Notes under the pieces: generated by a model
Databases searched by the model: none
Seen by the model: the letters and a program-made list of their open reading frames with translations, nothing else
What the model was told of the DNA's origin: nothing
In this document: piece by piece, positions 34,171 through 41,417 of the stretch
Position numbering within the stretch: the stretch's first letter is position 1
Layout: each line of letters opens with the position of its first letter
Program-made: the position numbers and the translations under genes
NCBI RefSeq assembly: GCF_003253745.1
Contig: NZ_MZXV01000078.1
Location: 1-48,909, forward strand
DNA length: 48,909 nt
Origin: Mesorhizobium kowhaii
GTDB lineage: Bacteria > Pseudomonadota > Alphaproteobacteria > Rhizobiales > Rhizobiaceae
Reading direction: 5' to 3'

Positions 34171-34473
34171 ATGTTCACGCGCACACTCGTTTCCGGCCTC
34201 ATCGCCACCACCGTCGCCGCCACCATGCTGGTCGGCACCGTGCAGCCCTCGGCTGCGCATTCGCATCACCACGACCTCGGCATTGGCATCGCCGCCGGCG
34301 TTGGCGGCTTTGTCCTGGGCAGCCTGCTCGCCCAGCAGCCCCGCACCGTCTATGTCGACGAAGACGGCGGTTCGTGGCACGTCCGCCGCTGCTTCGATCG
34401 CTACGCAAGCTACGATGCGGACTCCGACACCTATGTCGGCTACGACGGCTACCGTCACTATTGCCGGCTCTGA
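34171..34473 (+). CDS. BA14K-family secreted protein
   Basis: A 100-residue protein: signal peptide (ending PSAAHS), a His-containing segment HSHHHD, a glycine-rich membrane-like stretch GIAAGVGGFVLGSLLAQQ, then the BA14K-type end with CFDRYASYDADSDTYVGYDG and a final YRHYC. BA14K is an immunoreactive protein of Brucella, common in Rhizobiales, with proposed lectin-like function (family knowledge). It shares its leader and signal peptide with the histidine-rich protein upstream. Confidence 0.85.
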   Translation: MFTRTLVSGLIATTVAATMLVGTVQPSAAHSHHHDLGIGIAAGVGGFVLGSLLAQQPRTVYVDEDGGSWHVRRCFDRYASYDADSDTYVGYDGYRHYCRL

Positions 34474-34494
34474 GAGGAGGTGGACCGTTTCAGC

Positions 34495-34530
34495 AACAGA
34501 AGAGGGGCTCACGCGAGCCCCTTTTCTGTT
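34495..34530 (+). terminator. Rho-independent terminator
   Basis: AACAGAAGAGGGGCTC / GAGCCCCTTTTCTGTT, a long stem with loop ACGC, 22 bp after the BA14K stop; the T-rich right arm suits both strands. Confidence 0.8.
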
Positions 34531-34678
34531 GTTTCGATGGTAGCGATGCTTGTTCCATCGGTCGACTTTCAACGTCGGCAAGCACAGACCTGAAGCGACT
34601 GCCTTCGGCGGTCGACCTGGGCGGTGTACAGCGATTTTCCGAGCGTCTATTCTGACCGCGAAACGCGGGGAGAGACCC

Positions 34679-35038
34679 TTGGACGAGCAGGACCCGAAGG
34701 AAGACCTGGTCGAAACGGTTTTCCGTAACGGCACCGTCACCGCCGTCGGCATCCTGCTGGCTTTTTCGCTGGGCTTCATCACCCATTGGGCCGCCAATCC
34801 GATCCCGTGGCAGACCTACCATCTTGTCGCCGTCCTGCCGATCCTGCTCGGCATCGCCTTGCAGATGCGGGCGCTGTCGCTGCTGCTCGACACAAAGTGC
34901 CTGCAGCGCCGCGTCTATGAACGCGCCAACCGCATCTTCATTGCCGGCCTCGTCTTCACCGCCTGCGGCGTCGGCATGGCGATTCTGCTCGATTTCTTCG
35001 ATATTGCGACCAAGAGCGCGCTACCCGGGGCAGGCTGA
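34679..35038 (+). CDS. Small integral membrane protein of unknown function
   Basis: A 119-residue protein from a TTG start (34679, with GGGGAGAG upstream). It has three hydrophobic segments: about residues 18-36 (VTAVGILLAFSLGFITHW), 45-65 and 85-105 (IFIAGLVFTACGVGMAILLD). The acidic N-terminus MDEQDPKEDLVE fits cytoplasmic placement. It ends 0 bp from the convergent IclR gene. No family name recognised. Confidence 0.7.
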   Translation: MDEQDPKEDLVETVFRNGTVTAVGILLAFSLGFITHWAANPIPWQTYHLVAVLPILLGIALQMRALSLLLDTKCLQRRVYERANRIFIAGLVFTACGVGMAILLDFFDIATKSALPGAG

Positions 35039-35860
35039 TCAGCCGGCTTGCACGCCGCCGATCATCCTGGTCACCTCGGCCGCGGCATCGCGCACCAGCG
35101 GGCCGATCTCGGCCAGCCGCTCCGGCGTCACCCGCACGGTCGGCCCCGACACCGAGACGCCGCCGATCGGCTCACCGAATTCGTTGAAGATGGCGGCCGC
35201 CACGCAGCGCATGCCGGGGTGCCGCTCTTCGTCGTCGACCGACCAGCCGCGCAGCTTGGTCGTTGCCAGATCGTGGGCAAGGGCGGAAATGTCGGAAAGC
35301 GTCTTGTCGGTGAAGCGCTGCAGCCCGGCCTTGCGCAGGATGGTGCCGACGCGCTCCGGTTCGAGATGCGCCAGCACTGCTTTGCCGATGCCGGACGCAT
35401 GGAACGGGCTGCGCGTGCCCGGCCGGAAGAAGGCGCGGATCGCCTGATGCGTCTCGACCTGGCTGACAAAGACCACGCAATCATCCTCGGCGACACCGAG
35501 ATTGGCGGTCTCGCCGGTTCTCTCCATCAGCTCCTGCATGACGACGCGGGCGCGGTCGACCAGCTTGCGGCGGCGCAGGAACGCAGCGCCCATGCGATAG
35601 GTCTCGACGCCGATCGACCACAGCTGATCGCTGGTGTCGAATTCGACCATGCCGTGGTTTTCGAGCGTCGTCAGCATGCGGTAGGCGGTGGAAGCGGCCA
35701 GTCCAGAACTGGCGGCAATCTCGCTCAGCGACAGGCCGCTGCCCTCGGCGACAATGGCCAGGATGCGCAGCGCCCGATCGAGCGACTGCACCGAAGTCGG
35801 CTCGGAGGGCCCGTTGAAGGCGCGCGGGCGGCCACGCTGGCGTTTCTCGGTGGTTTCCAT
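35039..35860 (-). CDS. IclR family regulator of the glyoxylate pathway
   Basis: A 273-residue IclR-type regulator. A winged HTH lies at about residues 25-85 (SLDRALRILAIVAEGSGLSL, SSGLAASTAYRMLTTLENHG) and an IclR effector domain from about 100, with RCVAAAIFNEFGEPIGGVSVSG typical of its end. It is divergent from gcl-hyi-glxR, so it probably controls that operon in response to glyoxylate or a product such as allantoin-derived or glycolate-derived acids (inference). Confidence 0.9.
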   Translation of the reverse strand: METTEKRQRGRPRAFNGPSEPTSVQSLDRALRILAIVAEGSGLSLSEIAASSGLAASTAYRMLTTLENHGMVEFDTSDQLWSIGVETYRMGAAFLRRRKLVDRARVVMQELMERTGETANLGVAEDDCVVFVSQVETHQAIRAFFRPGTRSPFHASGIGKAVLAHLEPERVGTILRKAGLQRFTDKTLSDISALAHDLATTKLRGWSVDDEERHPGMRCVAAAIFNEFGEPIGGVSVSGPTVRVTPERLAEIGPLVRDAAAEVTRMIGGVQAG

Positions 35861-35891
35861 GGCCGCATTGTCGGCAATTCAGCGCAATAGG

Positions 35892-35912
35892 CAATGAAAA
35901 AGTTTTTCATTG
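35892..35912. promoter_or_regulatory. Perfect 21-nt palindrome, probable IclR operator
   Basis: CAATGAAAAA-G-TTTTTCATTG is a perfect palindrome 31 bases upstream of the IclR start. A second match to its left arm, AATGAAAAAATATTC, occurs at about 35983-35997, nearer the gcl promoter. IclR-type proteins bind AT-rich palindromes with such flanks. Confidence 0.6.
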
Positions 35913-36074
35913 TGCCATGTCGTGAAATCGGTGGAAAACGAAAAGCCGTTCAAATTCATTGGCTAATGGCCGTTTCTTAGAAATGAAAAAATATTCTGAA
36001 AAAATTGAAAAATAGCCGGTTGGGTGACATTCTCAGCTCATCCAACAATGACAAACCCTGTGGAGGGCCGGAAA

Positions 36075-37856
36075 ATGGCCAGGATGCGCGCTGTCGATGC
36101 TGCGGTTCTCGTTCTCGAAAAGGAAGGTATTTCCTGCGCTTTCGGCGTGCCGGGCGCGGCGATCAACCCGTTCTATTCGGCCCTGAAGGCGAGGGGCACC
36201 ATCCGCCATGTCCTTGCCCGCCACGTCGAGGGCGCCTCGCACATGGCGGAAGGTTTTACCCGCGCCAAGGCTGGCAATATCGGCCTGTGCATCGGCACCT
36301 CGGGCCCGGCCGGTACCGACATGATCACCGGGCTTTATTCGGCCGCGGCGGATTCCATTCCGATCCTCTGCATCACCGGCCAGGCGCCGCGCGCGCGGCT
36401 GAACAAGGAGGATTTTCAGGCGGTCGATATCGCCGCCATTGCCGCACCGGTCGCCAAATGGGCGGTCACCGTCATGGAGCCTTATCTTGTGCCGATGGCG
36501 CTGCAGAAGGCCTTCCACCTGATGCGCTCGTCGCGGCCGGGCCCGGTGCTGATCGACCTGCCGGTCGACGTGCAGTTGGCCGAGATCGAGTTCGACATCG
36601 ATGCCTATGAGCCGTTGACGCCGTTCAAGCCGGCGATGACGCGCGCCCAGGCCGAAAAGGCGCTGGCGATGCTCAACGCGGCCGAAAAGCCGCTGATTGT
36701 CGCCGGCGGCGGCATCATCAATGCCGATGCGTCGGATCTGCTCATCGAATTCGCCGAGATTTCGGGCGTGCCGGTCATCCCGACCTTGATGGGCTGGGGC
36801 GCCATCCCCGATGACCACAGGCTGATGGCCGGCATGTGCGGGCTGCAGACCTCGCACCGCTACGGCAACGCGACGATGCTGGAGGCCGACTTCGTCTTCG
36901 GCATTGGCAACCGCTGGGCCAATCGCCACACCGGCTCGGTCGAAGTCTACACCAAGGGGAAAAAATTCATTCATGTCGACATCGAGCCGACGCAAATCGG
37001 CCGTGTCTTCGCGCCGGACCTCGGCGTCGTCTCGGATGCGGGTGCGGCGCTGAAGATGCTGCTCGACGTTGCCACCGAGTGGAAGACGGCCGGAAAGCTG
37101 CGCGACTGGTCCGGCTGGGCGAAGGAATGCCAGGGCCGCAAGAAGACAATGAAGCGCAAGACGCATTTCGACCAGGTGCCGCTGAAGCCGCAGCGTGTCT
37201 ACGAGGAGATGAACAAGGCGTTCGGCCGCGATGTGACCTATGTCACCACGATCGGCCTGTCGCAGATCGCCGGCGCCCAGTTCCTGCATGTCTACAAGCC
37301 GCGCAACTGGATCAATTGCGGCCAGGCCGGCCCGCTCGGCTGGACCTTGCCGGCGGCGCTTGGCGTTCGCGCCGCCGATCCCGACCGCACCATCGTGGCG
37401 CTGTCGGGCGACTATGATTTCCAGTTCATGATCGAGGAACTGGCCGTCGGCGCACAGCACAAGCTGCCCTACCTCCATGTCGTCGTGAACAACGCCTATC
37501 TCGGGCTGATCCGCCAGGCGCAGCGCGGTTTTTCGATGGATTTCGAGGTCAGTCTCGCCTTCGAGAACATCAATCGCTCAGGCGACCCGGAGGCCGGCTA
37601 TGGCGTCGACCACGTTGCCGTCGCCGAGGCGATGGGCTGCAAGGCGGTCAGGGTGCGCAAGCCGGAGGAATTCGCCGCCGCCTTCAAGGAGGCACAGCGG
37701 CTGATGAAAGAGCACCAGGTTCCGGTCGTGCTCGAATTCATCCTCGAGCGTGTCACCAACATCTCCATGGGCACCGAGATCGACAAGATCACCGAATTCG
37801 AGGACCTTGCCGAAAGCCATGAAGATGCGCCGACTGCCATAGTGATGTTGGACTAG
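36075..37856 (+). CDS. gcl: Glyoxylate carboligase (tartronate-semialdehyde synthase)
   Basis: This thiamine-diphosphate enzyme condenses two glyoxylate to tartronate semialdehyde and CO2. The 593-residue protein aligns from memory throughout with E. coli Gcl: MARMRAVDAA start, FGVPGAAINPFYSA, and the unusual Val51 (ARHVEGASHMAEG) in place of the usual catalytic Glu, a hallmark of Gcl. ThDP/Mg binding is seen in SGDYDFQFMIEELAVGAQ and VNNAYLGLIRQ. The start has GGAGGGCC just upstream. It leads an operon with hyi and glxR, the pathway glyoxylate to glycerate. Confidence 0.97.
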   Translation: MARMRAVDAAVLVLEKEGISCAFGVPGAAINPFYSALKARGTIRHVLARHVEGASHMAEGFTRAKAGNIGLCIGTSGPAGTDMITGLYSAAADSIPILCITGQAPRARLNKEDFQAVDIAAIAAPVAKWAVTVMEPYLVPMALQKAFHLMRSSRPGPVLIDLPVDVQLAEIEFDIDAYEPLTPFKPAMTRAQAEKALAMLNAAEKPLIVAGGGIINADASDLLIEFAEISGVPVIPTLMGWGAIPDDHRLMAGMCGLQTSHRYGNATMLEADFVFGIGNRWANRHTGSVEVYTKGKKFIHVDIEPTQIGRVFAPDLGVVSDAGAALKMLLDVATEWKTAGKLRDWSGWAKECQGRKKTMKRKTHFDQVPLKPQRVYEEMNKAFGRDVTYVTTIGLSQIAGAQFLHVYKPRNWINCGQAGPLGWTLPAALGVRAADPDRTIVALSGDYDFQFMIEELAVGAQHKLPYLHVVVNNAYLGLIRQAQRGFSMDFEVSLAFENINRSGDPEAGYGVDHVAVAEAMGCKAVRVRKPEEFAAAFKEAQRLMKEHQVPVVLEFILERVTNISMGTEIDKITEFEDLAESHEDAPTAIVMLD

Positions 37857-37878
37857 ATTAGCGGAAAGGAGAAAAAGA

Positions 37879-38676
37879 ATGCCGCGTTTTTCAGCCAATC
37901 TTTCGATGCTCTTTGGCGAGCACGATTTCCTTGACCGTTTTGACGCAGCTGCCCGCGCGGGCTTCAAGGGCGTCGAATATATCGGCCCCTACGATCATGC
38001 CCCCGAGGTGGTCGCCGCCCGGTTGAAGAAGAACGGCCTGACGCAGGTGCTGTTCAATCTGCCGGTGGGCGACTGGGGCAAGGGCGAGCGCGGCATTGCC
38101 GTGCTGCCGGATCGCGTGCCGGAATTTCGCCAGGGCATCGCCAAGGCAATCACCTATGCGCAGGCACTCGGCTGCCAGCAGGTCAATTGCCTGGCCGGCA
38201 TCGCGCCAGTGGGCGCCGACCGCAAGGTGCTGGAGGATGTCTTTGCCGAAAACCTCGCCTTCGCGGCGGAAAAGCTGGAGCAGGCCGGCATCCGGCTCTT
38301 GATCGAGCCGATCAACACCCGCAATATTCCGGGCTTCTTCCTCAACTACTCGGATCAGGCGCTGGCGCTGATCGACCGTATCGGTTCGAAGAACCTGTTC
38401 CTGCAATACGACATCTATCACATGCAGATCATGGAGGGGGATCTCGCCCGCACCATCGAGGCAAACCTCGGCCGCATCGCGCATATCCAGCTTGCGGACA
38501 ATCCCGGCCGTCACGAGCCGGGGACGGGCGAGATCAACTATCCCTTCCTCTACGAGCATATCGACCGCATCGGCTATTCCGGCTGGATCGGGGCGGAATA
38601 CAAGCCGAAGGCCGGCACCGAGGCCGGGCTGGGCTGGTTCACGGAGTTGGCCGGGCAGGGCAGTGCAGCGGCTTAA
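37879..38676 (+). CDS. hyi: Hydroxypyruvate isomerase
   Basis: A 265-residue TIM-barrel enzyme interconverting hydroxypyruvate and tartronate semialdehyde. It has the family start RFSANLSMLFGE, then the catalytic Glu in LLIEPINTRNIPGFFL and the second in WIGAEYKPKAGTEAGLGW; its segment KNLFLQYDIYHMQIMEGD is family-typical. It is 22 bp after gcl with AAGGAGAAA upstream. Confidence 0.95.
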   Translation: MPRFSANLSMLFGEHDFLDRFDAAARAGFKGVEYIGPYDHAPEVVAARLKKNGLTQVLFNLPVGDWGKGERGIAVLPDRVPEFRQGIAKAITYAQALGCQQVNCLAGIAPVGADRKVLEDVFAENLAFAAEKLEQAGIRLLIEPINTRNIPGFFLNYSDQALALIDRIGSKNLFLQYDIYHMQIMEGDLARTIEANLGRIAHIQLADNPGRHEPGTGEINYPFLYEHIDRIGYSGWIGAEYKPKAGTEAGLGWFTELAGQGSAAA

Positions 38677-38690
38677 CTGCCGACGCTGAA

Positions 38691-38744
38691 GCTGCCAATC
38701 TTCCCACCCGTGGGGGAGAGGGCCGGCAGGCGACAGAGGGGCGC
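38691..38744. repeat. Dispersed Mesorhizobium-type repeat, degenerate copy 2
   Basis: GCTGCCAATCTTCCCACCCG-TGGGGGAGAGGGCCGGCAGG-CGACAGAGGGG resembles the element at 33963-34030. It lies in the 110-bp gap between hyi and glxR, inside the operon. Confidence 0.5.
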
Positions 38745-38786
38745 GAAGGAACGCGACCTGACAAAGAAACACGACGGAGAAAAACA

Positions 38787-39704
38787 ATGGAAACCATCGG
38801 TTTCATCGGCCTCGGCATCATGGGCGCGCCGATGGCGGGGCATCTGCTGGATGCGGGTTATAAAGTCATCGCCAGCGACCATCGCTCGAAGCCGCCGGCC
38901 GATCTCGGCGCAAAGGGGCTGAAGTCAGTCTCTGGTCATGCCGCCGTCGCCAAGGCGGCCGATATCATCATCCTGATGGTGCCCGATACACCGCAGGTCG
39001 CCGATGTGCTGTTCGGCGACAACGGCGTCGCCTCAGGCCTGACCAAGGGCAAGCTGGTGATCGACATGAGCTCGATCTCGCCGATCGAAACCAAGGTTTT
39101 CGCCAAAAAGATCAACGATCTGGGCTGCGACTATCTCGACGCGCCGGTGTCGGGCGGCGAAGTCGGCGCCAAGGCGGCGTCGCTGACCATCATGGTCGGC
39201 GGCGAGGATAAGGCGTTCGAGCGCGCCAGGCCCGTGTTCGAGAAGATGGGCAAGAACATCACCCTGGTCGGGCCGAACGGCGTCGGCCAGACCACCAAAG
39301 TGGCCAACCAGATCGTCGTCGCGCTGACCATTGAAGCTGTCGCCGAAGCGCTTGTTTTTGCATCGAAAGCCGGTGCCGATCCGGCCAAGGTCAGGCAGGC
39401 GCTGATGGGTGGATTGGCCGCCTCGCGCATTCTCGAAGTGCATGGCGAGCGCATGGTCAAGCGCACCTTTGCGCCGGGCTTCCGCATCGAGCTGCACCAG
39501 AAGGACCTCAACCTGGCGCTGGAGGGCGCAAAAGCGCTCGGCGTGTCGCTGCCCAACACCTCGACCACGCAGCAACTGTTCAATTCCTGCGCCGCCAATG
39601 GCGGCGCCAAGGAGGATCACTCGGCACTGGTCAGGGCGCTGGAGCGGATGGCCAATTTCGAGGTCGGCGGCAACGCAGCCGAAGTCAAAGGCAAGGCAGC
39701 ATAG
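38787..39704 (+). CDS. glxR: 2-hydroxy-3-oxopropionate reductase (tartronate semialdehyde reductase)
   Basis: The 305-residue enzyme reduces tartronate semialdehyde to D-glycerate with NAD(P)H. N-terminal Rossmann: TIGFIGLGIMGAPMAGHL. The substrate loop is DAPVSGGEVGAK and the catalytic Lys is in GVGQTTKVANQI, as in the beta-hydroxyacid dehydrogenase family. Last gene of the gcl operon, 110 bp after hyi, with a repeat in the gap. Confidence 0.95.
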   Translation: METIGFIGLGIMGAPMAGHLLDAGYKVIASDHRSKPPADLGAKGLKSVSGHAAVAKAADIIILMVPDTPQVADVLFGDNGVASGLTKGKLVIDMSSISPIETKVFAKKINDLGCDYLDAPVSGGEVGAKAASLTIMVGGEDKAFERARPVFEKMGKNITLVGPNGVGQTTKVANQIVVALTIEAVAEALVFASKAGADPAKVRQALMGGLAASRILEVHGERMVKRTFAPGFRIELHQKDLNLALEGAKALGVSLPNTSTTQQLFNSCAANGGAKEDHSALVRALERMANFEVGGNAAEVKGKAA

Positions 39705-39754
39705 GAGGAGAGGCGGCGCAACGTTCCCAAGCCGCCAACTCTTCCCTGTCGAAG

Positions 39755-39790
39755 AACGGGCTCCTGCGTTTATCGCCGGAGCCCGTTTCG
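39755..39790 (+). terminator. Rho-independent terminator after glxR
   Basis: AACGGGCTCC / GGAGCCCGTT with a 13-nt loop, then TTCGC; 50 bp after the stop codon. The opposite strand ends rlmB. Confidence 0.65.
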
Positions 39791-39833
39791 CATTTCGAGA
39801 TGTGTCGGCGAACGCGTACTGTTGCGTGAAGCC

Positions 39834-40688
39834 TCAGCCGCGCTTCAAAAATGCCCGCGCCGCATAGAGGCTGATCGCCGCAGCGTTCGACACGTTGAGC
39901 GAACGGATGGCGCCGGGCATGTCGAGCCGTGCCAGCGTCGTCACGGTCTCGCGTGTCTTCTGGCGCAGGCCTTTGCCTTCGGCGCCGAGCACCAGCGCGA
40001 TCTTTTCGCCTGAAAAACTCGTTTCGAGTTCCGCCGGCCCGTCCGAATCGAGGCCGATGGTCTGGAACCCGGCCTCGTGCAACTGGCCGAGTGCGTCAGC
40101 CAGGTTCTTCACCTCGATCTGGTCGATATGTTCCAGCGCGCCGGAGGCTGATTTTGCCAGCACGCCGGATTCCTGCGGGCTGTGCCGCGCGGTCGTGATC
40201 AGCGCGCCGGCGCCGAAGGCGACCGCCGAGCGCAGGATGGCGCCGACATTGTGCGGATCGGTGACCTGATCGAGCACCAGAACCAGCCTTGCATCGCCAA
40301 GGGCATCAAGCCGTTTCGGCTTCAACGGCTCTGCCTCGATCAGCACGCCCTGATGCACGGCGTCCGACCCGGTGACCTTGTCGATATCCCTGGGTTCGAC
40401 CAGTTCCGCCTTGAAGGGCAGAGCGGCGAGATCGGCTATTTCCAGGCGCTCGGCGGCATTGCGCGTCACCAGCATCTTTCTGATCTTGCGGCGCGGATTG
40501 TCGAGTGCCGCCCGCACGGTGTGCAGGCCATAGAGCCGCACCAGGCCATCCGCGGCATGTTCGCCCGGCGGAACCGGCTGCCGAGGCCTGAACGCCGGCG
40601 CGCCGCCACTCTTCTCGTCGCGATAGGCGCGGCGCAGCTTGGCGTAATGGGTGTCTTTCGGCGTCTTGGAATTGTTGTCGTTGCTCAT
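39834..40688 (-). CDS. rlmB: 23S rRNA (guanosine-2'-O-)-methyltransferase RlmB-like (TrmH/SpoU)
   Basis: A 284-residue SPOUT methyltransferase. An L30e-like substrate-binding domain (about 50-115) follows a basic N-terminal tail. The SPOUT core shows motif 1 VLDQVTDPHNVGAILRSA, motif 2 IALVLGAEGKGLRQ, and motif 3 SLNVSNAAAISLYAARAF. It methylates the 2'-O of G2251 in E. coli 23S rRNA; TrmH-type tRNA methylation is a less likely alternative. Transcribed opposite to and ending near glxR. Confidence 0.92.
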   Translation of the reverse strand: MSNDNNSKTPKDTHYAKLRRAYRDEKSGGAPAFRPRQPVPPGEHAADGLVRLYGLHTVRAALDNPRRKIRKMLVTRNAAERLEIADLAALPFKAELVEPRDIDKVTGSDAVHQGVLIEAEPLKPKRLDALGDARLVLVLDQVTDPHNVGAILRSAVAFGAGALITTARHSPQESGVLAKSASGALEHIDQIEVKNLADALGQLHEAGFQTIGLDSDGPAELETSFSGEKIALVLGAEGKGLRQKTRETVTTLARLDMPGAIRSLNVSNAAAISLYAARAFLKRG

Positions 40689-40890
40689 GGCCGGCTTCTA
40701 TAACCGTGTCGCGCGGCAATGGATACCGCTGGTTCGAACGGCTTGCCGGATGGCAGACGAAATTCAGCGCGTTTTGCCGGGATCTTGCGGTTGACAGTTT
40801 TGGGCGGTGCCGCCATAAGGCGCTTCGCGGAAGGCTGCTGAGGCGGTCGCGACGCGTCGATGCCTTGTTGCATGGCTCCGGCGGCAGACT

Positions 40891-40975
40891 GGAGAGGTGC
40901 CCGAGTGGTTAAAGGGGACGGACTGTAAATCCGTTGGCTATGCCTACGTTGGTTCAAATCCAACCCTCTCCACCA
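40891..40975 (+). tRNA. tRNA-Tyr (anticodon GTA)
   Basis: 85-nt tRNA with a long variable arm: acceptor GGAGAGG / CCTCTCC, anticodon loop CTGTAAA (GTA), T arm GGTTCAAATCC, and an encoded CCA. Confidence 0.95.
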
Positions 40976-41006
40976 CTGCCGGCCCGGAAGCCCTGAAACG
41001 CAAAGC

Positions 41007-41048
41007 ATCGGACCGAAAAGTGTGTAGCGGTTTTCGGGTGAATCCGAT
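41007..41048. repeat. RIME-like hairpin between two tRNAs
   Basis: ATCGGACCGAAAAGTG...GGTTTTCGGGTGAATCCGAT forms a long imperfect hairpin containing CCGAAAAGTG, as in the RIME-like element at 9234-9304. Confidence 0.5.
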
Positions 41049-41063
41049 ACTTCACTGAAAGGC

Positions 41064-41137
41064 GCGGGTATAGCTCAGTGGTAGAGCAGCAGCCTTCCAA
41101 GCTGAATATGCGGGTTCGATTCCCGCTACCCGCTCCA
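41064..41137 (+). tRNA. tRNA-Gly (anticodon TCC)
   Basis: 74-nt tRNA: acceptor GCGGGTA / TACCCGC, anticodon loop CTTCCAA (TCC), T arm GCGGG-TTCGATT-CCCGC, CCA encoded. Its 3' 47 nt are repeated exactly at 44860-44906, and 20 nt at 46559-46578. It is the integration site of the island to its right. Confidence 0.95.
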
Positions 41138-41417
41138 TATAACCATTTGATATTTTAGAAGAATTTCGCTTAAATTTCGCGTTGCCGTGTCACTCGTGTC
41201 ACTGCGACTGTTTTCACTTACTGTTATTCCTGCCACTCGACGGCCGATATTAACTGAGCTGATCAGCAGACCTATAGCGGCGCTGAAACGACATGTGCGA
41301 TGGCGGACAGCTGCCGTTCGGTTCATCGGCCAGAACGAACAAGTTGCGCCAAAAGCTGGTCTCGGAATGATCATTGGACCGATATCTGCCGGACCTGAAT
41401 CCTGTATAATTCCGTGC

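Noticed and set aside
41187..41417. 77-codon in-frame extension at the start of the 1108-aa protein
   Set aside because: The extension starts only about 50 bp after the tRNA-Gly and has no ribosome-binding site; its translation (RLFSLTVIPATRRPILTEL) looks non-coding. An ATG at 41367 remains possible.
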